The position numbers were made by a program, and so were the translations under genes. From Volvox africanus (taxonomy: Eukaryota; Chlorophyta; Chlorophyceae; Chlamydomonadales; Volvocaceae): a DNA stretch of 64,000 nt. Positions 11,347-24,612 of this stretch are shown here, in pieces; position 1 is the stretch's first letter, and each line of letters begins with the position of its first letter. The notes beneath the pieces were generated by a model. That model ran no database searches, had not been told where the DNA came from, and saw only the letters and a program-made list of their open reading frames with translations. The DNA is taken from the NCBI GenBank assembly GCA_030268105.1, contig BSDZ01000025.1, positions 1 through 64,000 on the forward strand, read 5' to 3'.

Positions 11347-13724
11347 CCACGGACGGGCCATCACAGTTGAGCCGAGTTTACCTATGGCGCTCTGGAACTA
11401 ACTGCTGTAAGACCGTTTTAAAATCAGGCAGCTATCCATCAGTCTCAACAAACTGAAACTTCCACACACGCACTCATAACCTAATTAGCACCACTGTCAT
11501 TGTAACGAGCATCACCTATGACTACGTTATCATGGGGTTCTCTACAGCTTTAGCCTGACTTTGCTCCCGCGCTATTTTGTGATCTCGTACATATGTACGA
11601 TCCATTGCTACACATATCACCACACGGGTGCTATGAACCGGTGTCTTTTGACACCACTTCATATGTGGGCTCGCGCTCGCCAAACTCAACAGTCACGCCT
11701 TATTACCATAGCTCCGTGCCGTACAGCCCTATTGATATAAAGAGGCTCTTCCGGATATGATTGCGACCCATAAACTAAAAGCCCACCGGGCCAGCGGACT
11801 GAATCCCCGCCCAGACCAAGGGCTCGCACCAAATATTCAGCCATAACTATTATATGCCCGTGTGATAGTTCGAACACTGGTACTTGCCATGTCCAGTAAC
11901 ATGGTTGGTCGTGACACCCCGTACCCTCACTGCTTGGACAGAGGGCCCGTCACCAGTGCATGGATTCTTAGATGAGATATGCCCCATCGGGTAACTGACG
12001 GAAGGCCTCACCTGGTGTAAGTCAGGACGGCAAAATGTTGGCAATATTTACTGCGGCCTCAAAGATCTTACAGAGTGGTGTTACATGGACGGACTCAAAC
12101 ATTTAACTTGAGTGATCCAAGCAGGTCCTATTGCACCGTCCAGTGCATTTTCCGACAAGGAAACCCTTGATACCTCCATCCCCATATGTGTGCCTCTATT
12201 TTAGCACTCTTCCCCACACCAGTGTATCCTGTACCTGCCTCGCAGTCCTACTCACCATCATTGGTGCAGATTAAGGAACACACACAGCCGCTGGTCTATG
12301 CCACTCTCCGCCGGTCCATGCCACCAGTCTATGCCACCGGTCTATGCCACCCATCTAAGCCACGGGTCGAAGGCGCCATTCTAAGCCGCCGGTCTAAGCC
12401 GCTGGTCTGTGCCGCCGGTCTATGCCATCCGTCTATACCGCTGGTCTATGCAGCCCAAATATGCAACTGGTCTATGCCCCAGGTCTATGCGGCCCGTCTA
12501 TGCCACTAAGGACCAGCCCACTTCATTCGTGGGATCAGCCTCAAAGGCATCCCTACCTATGACCAAATAAAGTGACTACAAAAAGGCGCAGACGGGACAC
12601 AGGCCACACAGTGGGACAAATGGAAACACCCCGGTCCACTCACGAAGTAGGACACTTCCTACGAAATTGCATCTTGCCGTACGTACAGGTCCTAACAAGC
12701 AGACGTGGCTATTTTGGCGACATCACAGCTACATCACCAAACACAATGACAGCTTGTCTGATGGCCAAGGATGACCTACGTGTCTGTCCTTGGTTGCCCT
12801 AAAGGCATTCAAACCACCGCATTCAATACACATTATATCTACGATCCCTCGCCTGTTTTACTTACTTAGCCTGTTTTGGACACACGACCGTGCCCACCAC
12901 ATACACACACACGACATTTATCACACACAGGACATATCACAGATGTTGATCGGGAGGACTAGAATTGCAAGAAACAGATATAAATGTGATCATAAGGCTA
13001 TCTACATATACACTTTAAGATAAATCGCTAAGAAAAACGAAAGCAAGTACCAGGTCCACCCCGCTTGAAGAGCTGAATCATGGAGAAAAAACAAAATCTT
13101 AAAGCCAAAAACGTGAAGACTAGCGAGCAAGTTGTCACTCGCAAATTAAGGCACACCGGAATAGACCACATACATGCGCAGGTCATCCGCTCACATACTG
13201 CCCCAGCAGACTGCACCCTCTCACAGCTGCCAGTGTTCCTTCAGTGCCGCTTCACCAACACACCTGCCATTTCGTCCCACGGATGCCATCATACCGCACC
13301 ACGCTATATTGTTAGGCTGGGCCTTGCCGTGCATCTAAAAAGCCCACACTTGATGAATGGCCATCTCTGTCACCATGCCCTCCATGTGACTGTCTAGTCT
13401 CTCTGCGCCTTGACGGGCAATGAATATATCTGGAGCGAGCGCCAATAACGGGTTATGGGGCTGTTGGCGACCCCATGCCCTTAAGGTCGCCGCAGATACC
13501 TAATATCCTATTACTGCACATACATGGATCGAATGCCATCGCATGGCCCTATCACCGCAAATATGGCGGCCATCCATGGCTGGCCAATGATAACCAGTGA
13601 CCAGTGACCAGTGCGCCTAGATATGGGTAATATATGGGTAATCAGCAAAAACCGAGCCGGGGCAACAGAGGTAACGCACCCAGCCCTCTAGATAAAGGGT
13701 TCACCCCGCCCGGGTCAAAGACAG

Positions 13725-13748
13725 ATAGATAGATAGATAGATAGATAG
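13725..13748. repeat. (ATAG)6 microsatellite, unit 2
   Basis: Six perfect ATAG copies, the same number as unit 1. Confidence 0.95.
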
Positions 13749-14953
13749 TCAAAACTATCTTACTAACATTTACCACTTTTGCAGCAAACACAATTAACAC
13801 AATCAAACAAGAGATATGCCCAATAAGCAGTATTAACACCACAACTCCATGATAACACGAGTGAAACATCGTGCACTCACAAGCGCAGGGTTTTGGAGAC
13901 AATATCCATTTAGATGAGTGATTGGAGCACGATACATAAGGTCCGACCTACCCCGCCCACCATCTTGCTGGCTGTTAGATAGCTGCGATTGCTCTTCCGT
14001 CTGGCGGCACGCCCCTCTCTCATCAGCTGGCGTGGTTAGGGGAGAAATACCCAACACGACCCGACTATAAGGCTATGACGTATCTAAAATCACGAGCGGG
14101 ATTTTAGATTCCAGGTTTCAGCCCACATGCCGCACCCCGCTCACGCACCAGCTTCCTCGCTGCACGAAGTAGCTCTATCTGCCACTGCTGCCGCTGCCAC
14201 CGCCGCTGCCAACATGATTACCACCTCTATGGCCGAAATCATTCAGTGCCTCCGTCCAACCCCAATTCCATCTCACTACCATCTATCTCCTCTATGGCCG
14301 CACCAAGACATTCAACCAGCAGCGACCCTACATGAATAAATCCTGCAGCATGTTACTGCTGCTCTAAGGGGACGCTACATACACCTCGCCGCCATTGTCA
14401 ATAAATCGCCAGACTCCATGAACACCTGTCACCACCTGGAGCCTAGCTCGCTCTAAACATTAAGAATTGCCTGCTAAGAATCGACCACCTCCAACCCAAC
14501 CTAAACTGTCCCTGCGCAAACACCCTTGCCCTGCAGCAAGCACGGTTGAAGAGAAGCTGCTGTATCCACGTCTCCCCCTCGCATACAACTCCTGTTGATG
14601 TGTGGAAAAAAGGGGTTACAGAAGTGAAACGTACATTTTGCAACATCGGAAGATAAAATGCCACAGACAACATCATTTGATCATCCGGGCATCAAAAGGA
14701 CCGGTTCACTTGCCTAAAGTCCGTGTCACAGCTGTATTATTTCGAGCTTTCAAAAAATGCAGAATCCTTTCCGAGTCCTTTCACAAATGTCCGCAACCGG
14801 CACTTACATCCAATCAAGCTCTGGTGGCTCCATCATCAGAGCCAATAACGGCGCGGCACGGTGAGGTGACGCTCCACCGAGCGCAAGGCGACCTGGTCCA
14901 TCACCTATCGACGGGAAGAGGGATATAGCGCACATGAGGTTACATTACATAGG

Positions 14954-15916
14954 TCAGCACAACCGCACGATAATGAAGACTGCAGAAGAATATGTACCCA
15001 ATACCCACAGTCTCATAACCAGACCACAACTTACTATCCAATCCTTCAACTGTTGCACGACGAGGTCCATTCGTTCCTGAACCTCCTTCGGCATTTTTAT
15101 CGGCTTGTTTGGGTTGTCATAATGCTCCAGCTCTTCTTGCATGCGAGCATTCTCAGCTGCCACCCAAGCCTCCCAAGCCTCTGCTTCGTCTTGCGGGCTC
15201 AGGTATGTGACCAAAGCCTCCGTCTCAACCGGCTGAGAATCCAAGGTCACCGGCGAGACCTCCATTTCAGCTTGCTGCTCAGCTAGGGGTGCAGCTAAAA
15301 TACCCGTCTCGTTCTGCTGCTTGCGCATTGTGACAGGGAAGGCAGCCTTGGGTTCCGCTGCCTCTCCTAGCTGAGCGCAGACCATAACAGCTGAAGCTTC
15401 TAATCCACCTTGATCTGAGTCCAGAGCTGCATTGCAAGTCCCACATTCAACTTCCTCCACGGCCAAAGCTGTGGCCGAAGCCGCCGACTTTTCGCATGGC
15501 ATGGCGGAGAACACAACCGTGGTCTCCTCCATGGCCGGCGGGTTCTCGATTCTGCATGTATCAGCATAACCGACGCTGAAGCTGCTGCTGCTGCTGCTGC
15601 TAGGGAAGCTGCTGCTGCTTAAGCTATTGCTCAGCATCGACGAAGATCCGGTGCCTTGGAAAAAGACCGCCGGGGAAACCGATGATTCTCTAATCGACAT
15701 GACTTCTGGAGCTTGAAAAGATGTTGGGTTCCATTTATCACGGGGTACGCCCATATATTGGGCAGGCTCCTGCTGCTCCATGGCCACCTTGATCCTGACT
15801 GGATGTGCTGTCGGCGCACAGCAATCCTTACAAAGACCAGACATCCAGTCACAAAAATCCGAAAATGCCATGCACAAGCTGTTTGGAAACATTCCGGTGC
15901 CCATCGCGGCCATCAC
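14954..15916 (-). CDS. Unrecognised 320-codon reading frame, copy 3
   Basis: Same predicted protein as copies 1 and 2, with the GTAAGT donor retained. No unit-3 variant falls inside it. Function unknown. Confidence 0.5.
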   Translation of the reverse strand: MMAAMGTGMFPNSLCMAFSDFCDWMSGLCKDCCAPTAHPVRIKVAMEQQEPAQYMGVPRDKWNPTSFQAPEVMSIRESSVSPAVFFQGTGSSSMLSNSLSSSSFPSSSSSSSFSVGYADTCRIENPPAMEETTVVFSAMPCEKSAASATALAVEEVECGTCNAALDSDQGGLEASAVMVCAQLGEAAEPKAAFPVTMRKQQNETGILAAPLAEQQAEMEVSPVTLDSQPVETEALVTYLSPQDEAEAWEAWVAAENARMQEELEHYDNPNKPIKMPKEVQERMDLVVQQLKDWIVSCGLVMRLWVLGTYSSAVFIIVRLC

Positions 15917-17542
15917 AGCCGATGTCGCTTCAAAGCCGAAGTGTGTTTTTAATAATGATTGATGAGTCTAATATATAATACTACCTAGATATTGCTAAAA
16001 ATTCACAAGATTCAGGACGCGGGTCTTCGATACTTGGAGCTGAAGCGGACGCAGAGAGGATAACCGGTATTGTGATACAATTAATCAGTACTATGAACTA
16101 TCAGAAGGTTGCAAAAACTTGGTGGTTATAGAAAATCGGAACGCGGCAGAAGATCACCCGCAGGATGAACCCATTTGTACTTCCGCCTACCCACCAGATG
16201 GGCCCTGTGAGGTCGCTGTCACCGTGCAATATCGCGCCAACCATAAGCTGTGCCTGTCAATGCACCTATACAACACAAATAACTTTCGAATATAGTAGCT
16301 ATTTATATTCCATCCAAAGCCCGACCCTAGCTGACCCTAGCTGAGCCCATCGGAACCGACATCTATTCGCCTTACTCCTCACCTCCCTGGATAACGACAA
16401 CCTAGACAACAGCGAAGTCCCCATTCAAATTAATCACGTCGTAATAGGTGAACACCTGGCATCTCACCGAGGGGCTCACCTTCAGTTCGGAATGGTGTGG
16501 GTTCGTCGGCACCAGCACGTCCTGGCTGTTTTCCCCACCTGGCAGCGGATTCCTGGTGGGATATGATATGATCAGGATGAGAAGAGATATTTCTTCGGGC
16601 GCTTGACATGTGCGCGGGTACCGTGCGCGGTAACGTACGAGCTGCCGTTATCTCAAGATGCCGTTGGTGTTATACGGCACAGGGACGTACGGGTGACCCC
16701 GGGCCTTTCCACACCAAGTTGTCTCTCAAGCCCGTCATGCTTATCTTCACTATTGTGATGTATTGGATTAATGACTAATGTATTGGATGATCGGGCTAAT
16801 GAGATGTATTGGAGATGTATTGGAAATGTTCACCGTTTGGCACCTACGTTCCCATGAAAGCTAGGACCGTCCTTGGAGGCTGCGCAAGGCCCCACGACTT
16901 TGCAACGACAAATCGTTATCAGGGCCAGCTTGGTAGCTCTTAAAACGTGATGGCAACACCAAAGCAGCCAGATCCAAGAGTCCTGCAGCAGGACTCATGA
17001 TAGCTGCTAGGTTGTTGACGGTTGGCTGAAGCGGGCTCATTGCGCAGTATATGTCCAGGATCCGCGATCTCCTCGCACTTCTTACCGAATGTCACACTCA
17101 GACCACCACCGATCCATCCCCTTTCCTCTTCCCAGTAGACCATGCCGTAATAATACAAATACACACGCATTCACGTGGATGTAATATATTACACACGGGA
17201 CGCCGTGAGCCAAAACCTTTTGTGGCGCTCACATCTTGTGCCGTACATGCGGGATGGCCGGGAAAAGATTGCCCAGGTTCTGTCTCTTCCGTGAGCGGAG
17301 TGGTGGTGGGTACTGCTCCGGGTTTCACCTGGTCGCCGCGGCCTGACAGCTCCCCCATTGGTTTGACCGTTGGCGGTTTACCGGCTATTTGAAATAGTCA
17401 GTTTGTAGGTTGCAACCATACTGCGTCATATGGTACGACGGCGTATATTACGATGGGGTAAAGTGTAACCCGTTCCCCACCCCCTCTTCCCCAAAACCTT
17501 CCCTTCGCTGCCCTATCGCCCATCTGCCCATCGCTTCTTGAC

Positions 17543-18421
17543 ATGGCCCCCTCACTGCCCCTCCCTCCCAACCCGCCCCCTCACTGCCCCCTCCCTCCCA
17601 ACCCGCCCCCTCACTGCCCCCTCCCTCCCAACCCGCCCCCTCACTGCCCCCTCCCTCCCAACCCGCCCCCTCACTGCCCCCTCCCTCCCAACCCGCCCCC
17701 TCACTGCCCCCTCCCTCCCAACCCGCCCCCTCACTGCCCCCTCCCTCCCAACCCGCCCCCTCACTGCCCCCTCCCTCCCAACCCGCCCCCTCACTGCCCC
17801 CTCCCTCCCAACCCGCCCCTCACTGCCCCCTCCCTCCCAACCCGCCCCCTCACTGCCCCCTCCCTCCCAACCCGCCCCCTCACTGCCCCCTCCCTCCCAA
17901 CCCGCCCCCTCACTGCCCCCTCCCTCCCAACCCGCCCCCTCACTGCCCCCTCCCTCCCATCCCGCCCCTTCACTGCCCCCTCCCTCCCAACCCGCCCCTT
18001 CACTGCCCCCTCCCTCCCAACCCGCCCCCTCACTGCCCCCTCCCTCCCAACCCGCCCCCTCACTGCCCCCTCCCTCCCAACCCGCCCCCTCACTGCCCCC
18101 TCCCTCCCAACCCGCCCCCTCACTGCCCCCTCCCTCCCAACCCGCCCCCTCACTGCCCCCTCCCTCCCATCCCGCCCCTTCTCTGCCCCCTCCCTCCCAA
18201 CCCGCCCCCTCACTGCCCCCTCCCTCCCAACCTGGCCCCTCACTGTCCCCTCCCTCCCAACCCGCCCCCTCACTGCCCCCTCCCTCCCAACCCGCCCCCT
18301 CACTGCCCCCTCCCTCCCAACCCGCCCCCTCACTGCCCCCTCCCTCCCAACCCGCCCCCTCACTGCCCCCTCCCTCCCAACCCGCCCCCTCACTGCCCCC
18401 TCCCTCCCAACCTGGCCCCTC
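17543..18421. repeat. 30-bp minisatellite, unit 3 (about 29 copies)
   Basis: Same monomer. It contains long runs of the commonest variant and one-base length changes (near 17,558 and 17,817) that shift the register of the false reading frames. It has its own 'cttcttgacatgg' leader. Confidence 0.97.
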
Positions 18422-20798
18422 CACGGACGGGCCATCACAGTTGAGCCGAGTTTACCTATGGCGCTCTGGAACTAACTGCTGTAAGACCGTTTTAAAATCA
18501 GGCAGCTATCCATCAGTCTCAACAAGCTGAAACTTCCACACACGCACTCATAACCTAATTAGCACCACTGTCATTGTAACGAGCATCACCTATGACTACG
18601 TTATCATGGGGTTCTCTACAGCTTTAGCCTGACTTTGCTCCCGCGCTATTTTGTGATCTCGTACATATGTACGATCCATTGCTACACATATCACCACACG
18701 GGTGCTATGAACCGGTGTCTTTTGACACCACTTCATATGTGGGCTCGCGCTCGCCAAACTCAACAGTCACGCCTTATTACCATAGCTCCGTGCCGTACAG
18801 CCCTATTGATATAAAGAGGCTCTTCCGGATATGATTGCGACCCATAAACTAAAAGCCCACCGGGCCAGCGGACTGAATCCCCGCCCAGACCAAGGGCTCG
18901 CACCAAATATTCAGCCATAACTATTATATGCCCGTGTGATAGTTCGAACACTGGTACTTGCCATGTCCAGTAACATGGTTGGTCGTGACACCCCGTACCC
19001 TCACTGCTTGGACAGAGGGCCCGTCACCAGTGCATGGATTCTTAGATGAGATATGCCCCATCGGGTAACTGACGGAAGGCCTCACCTGGTGTAAGTCAGG
19101 ACGGCAAAATGTTGGCAATATTTACTGCGGCCTCAAAGATCTTACAGAGTGGTGTTACATGGACGGACTCAAACATTTAACTTGAGTGATCCAAGCAGGT
19201 CCTATTGCACCGTCCAGTGCATTTTCCGACAAGGAAACCCTTGATACCTCCATCCCCATATGTGTGCCTCTATTTTAGCACTCTTCCCCACACCAGTGTA
19301 TCCTGTACCTGCCTCGCAGTCCTACTCACCATCATTGGTGCAGATTAAGGAACACACACAGCCGCTGGTCTATGCCACTCTCCGCCGGTCCATGCCACCA
19401 GTCTATGCCACCGGTCTATGCCACCCATCTAAGCCACGGGTCGAAGGCGCCATTCTAAGCCGCCGGTCTAAGCCGCTGGTCTGTGCCGCCGGTCTATGCC
19501 ATCCGTCTATACCGCTGGTCTATGCAGCCCAAATATGCAACTGGTCTATGCCCCAGGTCTATGCGGCCCGTCTATGCCACTAAGGACCAGCCCACTTCAT
19601 TCGTGGGATCAGCCTCAAAGGCATCCCTACCTATGACCAAATAAAGTGACTACAAAAAGGCGCAGACGGGACACAGGCCACACAGTGGGACAAATGGAAA
19701 CACCCCGGTCCACTCACGAAGTAGGACACTTCCTACGAAATTGCATCTTGCCGTACGTACAGGTCCTAACAAGCAGACGTGGCTATTTTGGCGACATCAC
19801 AGCTACATCACCAAACACAATGACAGCTTGTCTGATGGCCAAGGATGACCTACGTGTCTGTCCTTGGTTGCCCTAAAGGCATTCAAACCACCGCATTCAA
19901 TACACATTATATCTACGATCCCTCGCCTGTTTTACTTACTTAGCCTGTTTTGGACACACGACCGTGCCCACCACATACACACACACGACATTTATCACAC
20001 ACAGGACATATCACAGATGTTGATCGGGAGGACTAGAATTGCAAGAAACAGATATAAATGTGATCATAAGGCTATCTACATATACACTTTAAGATAAATC
20101 GCTAAGAAAAACGAAAGCAAGTACCAGGTCCACCCCGCTTGAAGAGCTGAATCATGGAGAAAAAACAAAATCTTAAAGCCAAAAACGTGAAGACTAGCGA
20201 GCAAGTTGTCACTCGCAAATTAAGGCACACCGGAATAGACCACATACATGCGCAGGTCATCCGCTCACATACTGCCCCAGCAGACTGCACCCTCTCACAG
20301 CTGCCAGTGTTCCTTCAGTGCCGCTTCACCAACACACCTGCCATTTCGTCCCACGGATGCCATCATACCGCACCACGCTATATTGTTAGGCTGGGCCTTG
20401 CCGTGCATCTAAAAAGCCCACACTTGATGAATGGCCATCTCTGTCACCATGCCCTCCATGTGACTGTCTAGTCTCTCTGCGCCTTGACGGGCAATGAATA
20501 TATCTGGAGCGAGCGCCAATAACGGGTTATGGGGCTGTTGGCGACCCCATGCCCTTAAGGTCGCCGCAGATACCTAATATCCTATTACTGCACATACATG
20601 GATCGAATGCCATCGCATGGCCCTATCACCGCAAATATGGCGGCCATCCATGGCTGGCCAATGATAACCAGTGACCAGTGACCAGTGCGCCTAGATATGG
20701 GTAATATATGGGTAATCAGCAAAAACCGAGCCGGGGCAACAGAGGTAACGCACCCAGCCCTCTAGATAAAGGGTTCACCCCGCCCGGGTCAAAGACAG

Positions 20799-20826
20799 AT
20801 AGATAGATAGATAGATAGATAGATAG
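20799..20826. repeat. (ATAG)7 microsatellite, unit 3
   Basis: Seven copies, one more than units 1 and 2. Confidence 0.95.
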
Positions 20827-22031
20827 TCAAAACTATCTTACTAACATTTACCACTTTTGCAGCAAACACAATTAACACAATCAAACAAGAGATATGCCCA
20901 ATAAGCAGTATTAACACCACAACTCCATGATAACACGAGTGAAACATCGTGCACTCACAAGCGCAGGGTTTTGGAGACAATATCCATTTAGATGAGTGAT
21001 TGGAGCACGATACATAAGGTCCGACCTACCCCGCCCACCATCTTGCTGGCTGTTAGATAGCTGCGATTGCTCTTCCGTCTGGCGGCACGCCCCTCTCTCA
21101 TCAGCTGGCGTGGTTAGGGGAGAAATACCCAACACGACCCGACTATAAGGCTATGACGTATCTAAAATCACGAGCGGGATTTTAGATTCCAGGTTTCAGC
21201 CCACATGCCGCACCCCGCTCACGCACCAGCTTCCTCGCTGCACGAAGTAGCTCTATCTGCCACTGCTGCCGCTGCCACCGCCGCTGCCAACATGATTACC
21301 ACCTCTATGGCCGAAATCATTCAGTGCCTCCGTCCAACCCCAATTCCATCTCACTACCATCTATCTCCTCTATGGCCGCACCAAGACATTCAACCAGCAG
21401 CGACCCTACATGAATAAATCCTGCAGCATGTTACTGCTGCTCTAAGGGGACGCTACATACACCTCGCCGCCATTGTCAATAAATCGCCAGACTCCATGAA
21501 CACCTGTCACCACCTGGAGCCTAGCTCGCTCTAAACATTAAGAATTGCCTGCTAAGAATCGACCACCTCCAACCCAACCTAAACTGTCCCTGCGCAAACA
21601 CCCTTGCCCTGCAGCAAGCACGGTTGAAGAGAAGCTGCTGTATCCACGTCTCCCCCTCGCATACAACTCCTGTTGATGTGTGGAAAAAAGGGGTTACAGA
21701 AGTGAAACGTACATTTTGCAACATCGGAAGATAAAATGCCACAGACAACATCATTTGATCATCCGGGCATCAAAAGGACCGGTTCACTTGCCTAAAGTCC
21801 GTGTCACAGCTGTATTATTTCGAGCTTTCAAAAAATGCAGAATCCTTTCCGAGTCCTTTCACAAATGTCCGCAACCGGCACTTACATCCAATCAAGCTCT
21901 GGTGGCTCCATCATCAGAGCCAATAACGGCGCGGCACGGTGAGGTGACGCTCCACCGAGCGCAAGGCGACCTGGTCCATCACCTATCGACGGGAAGAGGG
22001 ATATAGCGCACATGAGGTTACATTACATAGG

Positions 22032-22994
22032 TCAGCACAACCGCACGATAATGAAGACTGCAGAAGAATATGTACCCAATACCCACAGTCTCATAACCAG
22101 ACCACAACTTACTATCCAATCCTTCAACTGTTGCACGACGAGGTCCATTCGTTCCTGAACCTCCTTCGGCATTTTTATCGGCTTGTTTGGGTTGTCATAA
22201 TGCTCCAGCTCTTCTTGCATGCGAGCATTCTCAGCTGCCACCCAAGCCTCCCAAGCCTCTGCTTCGTCTTGCGGGCTCAGGTATGTGACCAAAGCCTCCG
22301 TCTCAACCGGCTGAGAATCCAAGGTCACCGGCGAGACCTCCATTTCAGCTTGCTGCTCAGCTAGGGGTGCAGCTAAAATACCCGTCTCGTTCTGCTGCTT
22401 GCGCATTGTGACAGGGAAGGCAGCCTTGGGTTCCGCTGCCTCTCCTAGCTGAGCGCAGACCATAACAGCTGAAGCTTCTAATCCACCTTGATCTGAGTCC
22501 AGAGCTGCATTGCAAGTCCCACATTCAACTTCCTCCACGGCCAAAGCTGTGGCCGAAGCCGCCGACTTTTCGCATGGCATGGCGGAGAACACAACCGTGG
22601 TCTCCTCCATGGCCGGCGGGTTCTCGATTCTGCATGTATCAGCATAACCGACGCTGAAGCTGCTGCTGCTGCTGCTGCTAGGGAAGCTGCTGCTGCTTAA
22701 GCTATTGCTCAGCATCGACGAAGATCCGGTGCCTTGGAAAAAGACCGCCGGGGAAACCGATGATTCTCTAATCGACATGACTTCTGGAGCTTGAAAAGAT
22801 GTTGGGTTCCATTTATCACGGGGTACGCCCATATATTGGGCAGGCTCCTGCTGCTCCATGGCCACCTTGATCCTGACTGGATGTGCTGTCGGCGCACAGC
22901 AATCCTTACAAAGACCAGACATCCAGTCACAAAAATCCGAAAATGCCATGCACAAGCTGTTTGGAAACATTCCGGTGCCCATCGCGGCCATCAC
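22032..22994 (-). CDS. Unrecognised 320-codon reading frame, copy 4
   Basis: Same predicted protein as the other three copies. It is intact although its unit is cut about 2.3 kb upstream (to the right, since the gene is on the minus strand). If the promoter lies in the missing right part of the unit, this copy may be unexpressed. Unit 4's 15-bp deletion near 23,308 is about 300 bp 5' of it. Confidence 0.5.
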   Translation of the reverse strand: MMAAMGTGMFPNSLCMAFSDFCDWMSGLCKDCCAPTAHPVRIKVAMEQQEPAQYMGVPRDKWNPTSFQAPEVMSIRESSVSPAVFFQGTGSSSMLSNSLSSSSFPSSSSSSSFSVGYADTCRIENPPAMEETTVVFSAMPCEKSAASATALAVEEVECGTCNAALDSDQGGLEASAVMVCAQLGEAAEPKAAFPVTMRKQQNETGILAAPLAEQQAEMEVSPVTLDSQPVETEALVTYLSPQDEAEAWEAWVAAENARMQEELEHYDNPNKPIKMPKEVQERMDLVVQQLKDWIVSCGLVMRLWVLGTYSSAVFIIVRLC

Positions 22995-24612
22995 AGCCGA
23001 TGTCGCTTCAAAGCCGAAGTGTGTTTTTAATAATGATTGATGAGTCTAATATATAATACTACCTAGATATTGCTAAAAATTCACAAGATTCAGGACGCGG
23101 GTCTTCGATACTTGGAGCTGAAGCGGACGCAGAGAGGATAACCGGTATTGTGATACAATTAATCAGTACTATGAACTATCAGAAGGTTGCAAAAACTTGG
23201 TGGTTATAGAAAATCGGAACGCGGCAGAAGATCACCCGCAGGATGAACCCATTTGTACTTCCGCCTACCCACCAGATGGGCCCTGTGAGGTCGCTGTCAC
23301 CGTGCAATAGCTGTGCCTGTCAATGCACCTATACAACACAAATAACTTTCGAATATAGTAGCTATTTATATTCCATCCAAAGCCCGACCCTAGCTGACCC
23401 TAGCTGAGCCCATCGGAACCGACATCTATTCGCCTTACTCCTCACCTCCCTGGATAACGACAACCTAGACAACAGCGAAGTCCCCATTCAAATTAATCAC
23501 GTCGTAATAGGTGAACACCTGGCATCTCACCGAGGGGCTCACCTTCAGTTCGGAATGGTGTGGGTTCGTCGGCACCAGCACGTCCTGGCTGTTTTCCCCA
23601 CCTGGCAGCGGATTCCTGGTGGGATATGATATGATCAGGATGAGAAGAGATATTTCTTCGGGCGCTTGACATGTGCGCGGGTACCGTGCGCGGTAACGTA
23701 CGAGCTGCCGTTATCTCAAGATGCCGTTGGTGTTATACGGCACAGGGACGTACGGGTGACCCCGGGCCTTTCCACACCAAGTTGTCTCTCAAGCCCGTCA
23801 TGCTTATCTTCACTATTGTGATGTATTGGATTAATGACTAATGTATTGGATGATCGGGCTAATGAGATGTATTGGAGATGTATTGGAAATGTTCACCGTT
23901 TGGCACCTACGTTCCCATGAAAGCTAGGACCGTCCTTGGAGGCTGCGCAAGGCCCCACGACTTTGCAACGACAAATCGTTATCAGGGCCAGCTTGGTAGC
24001 TCTTAAAACGTGATGGCAACACCAAAGCAGCCAGATCCAAGAGTCCTGCAGCAGGACTCATGATAGCTGCTAGGTTGTTGACGGTTGGCTGAAGCGGGCT
24101 CATTGCAGTACTGCAGTATATGTCCAGGATCCGCGATCTCCTCGCACTTCTTACCGAATGTCACACTCAGACCACCACCGATCCATCCCCTTTCCTCTTC
24201 CCAGTAGACCATGCCGTAATAATACAAATACACACGCATTCACGTGGATGTAATATATTACACACGGGACGCCGTGAGCCAAAACCTTTTGTGGCGCTCA
24301 CATCTTGTGCCGTACATGCGGGATGGCCGGGAAAAGATTGCCCAGGTTCTGTCTCTTCCGTGAGCGGAGTGGTGGTGGGTACTGCTCCGGGTTTCACCTG
24401 GTCGCCGCGGCCTGACAGCTCCCCCATTGGTTTGACCGTTGGCGGTTTACCGGCTATTTGAAATAGTCAGTTTGTAGGTTGCAACCATACTGCGTCATAT
24501 GGTACGACGGCGTATATTACGATGGGGTAAAGTGTAACCCGTTCCCCACCCCCTCTTCCCCAAAACCTTCCCTTCGCTGCCCTATCGCCCATCTGCCCGT
24601 CGCTTCTTGACA

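Larger units (their letters stand above)
7097..14060. repeat. Tandem unit 2
   Basis: Full unit, the shortest of the three because its minisatellite has only about 25 copies. Private differences are an extra G near 7923, an extra A near 10,483 and a G-to-A change near 11,451. Everything else I compared matches unit 1. Confidence 0.95.
14061..21138. repeat. Tandem unit 3
   Basis: Full unit with about 29 minisatellite copies. Private differences are a 6-bp deletion near 17,044, 'cccatcgc' instead of 'cccgtcgc' just before the minisatellite, and seven rather than six ATAG repeats at 20,799-20,826. Confidence 0.95.
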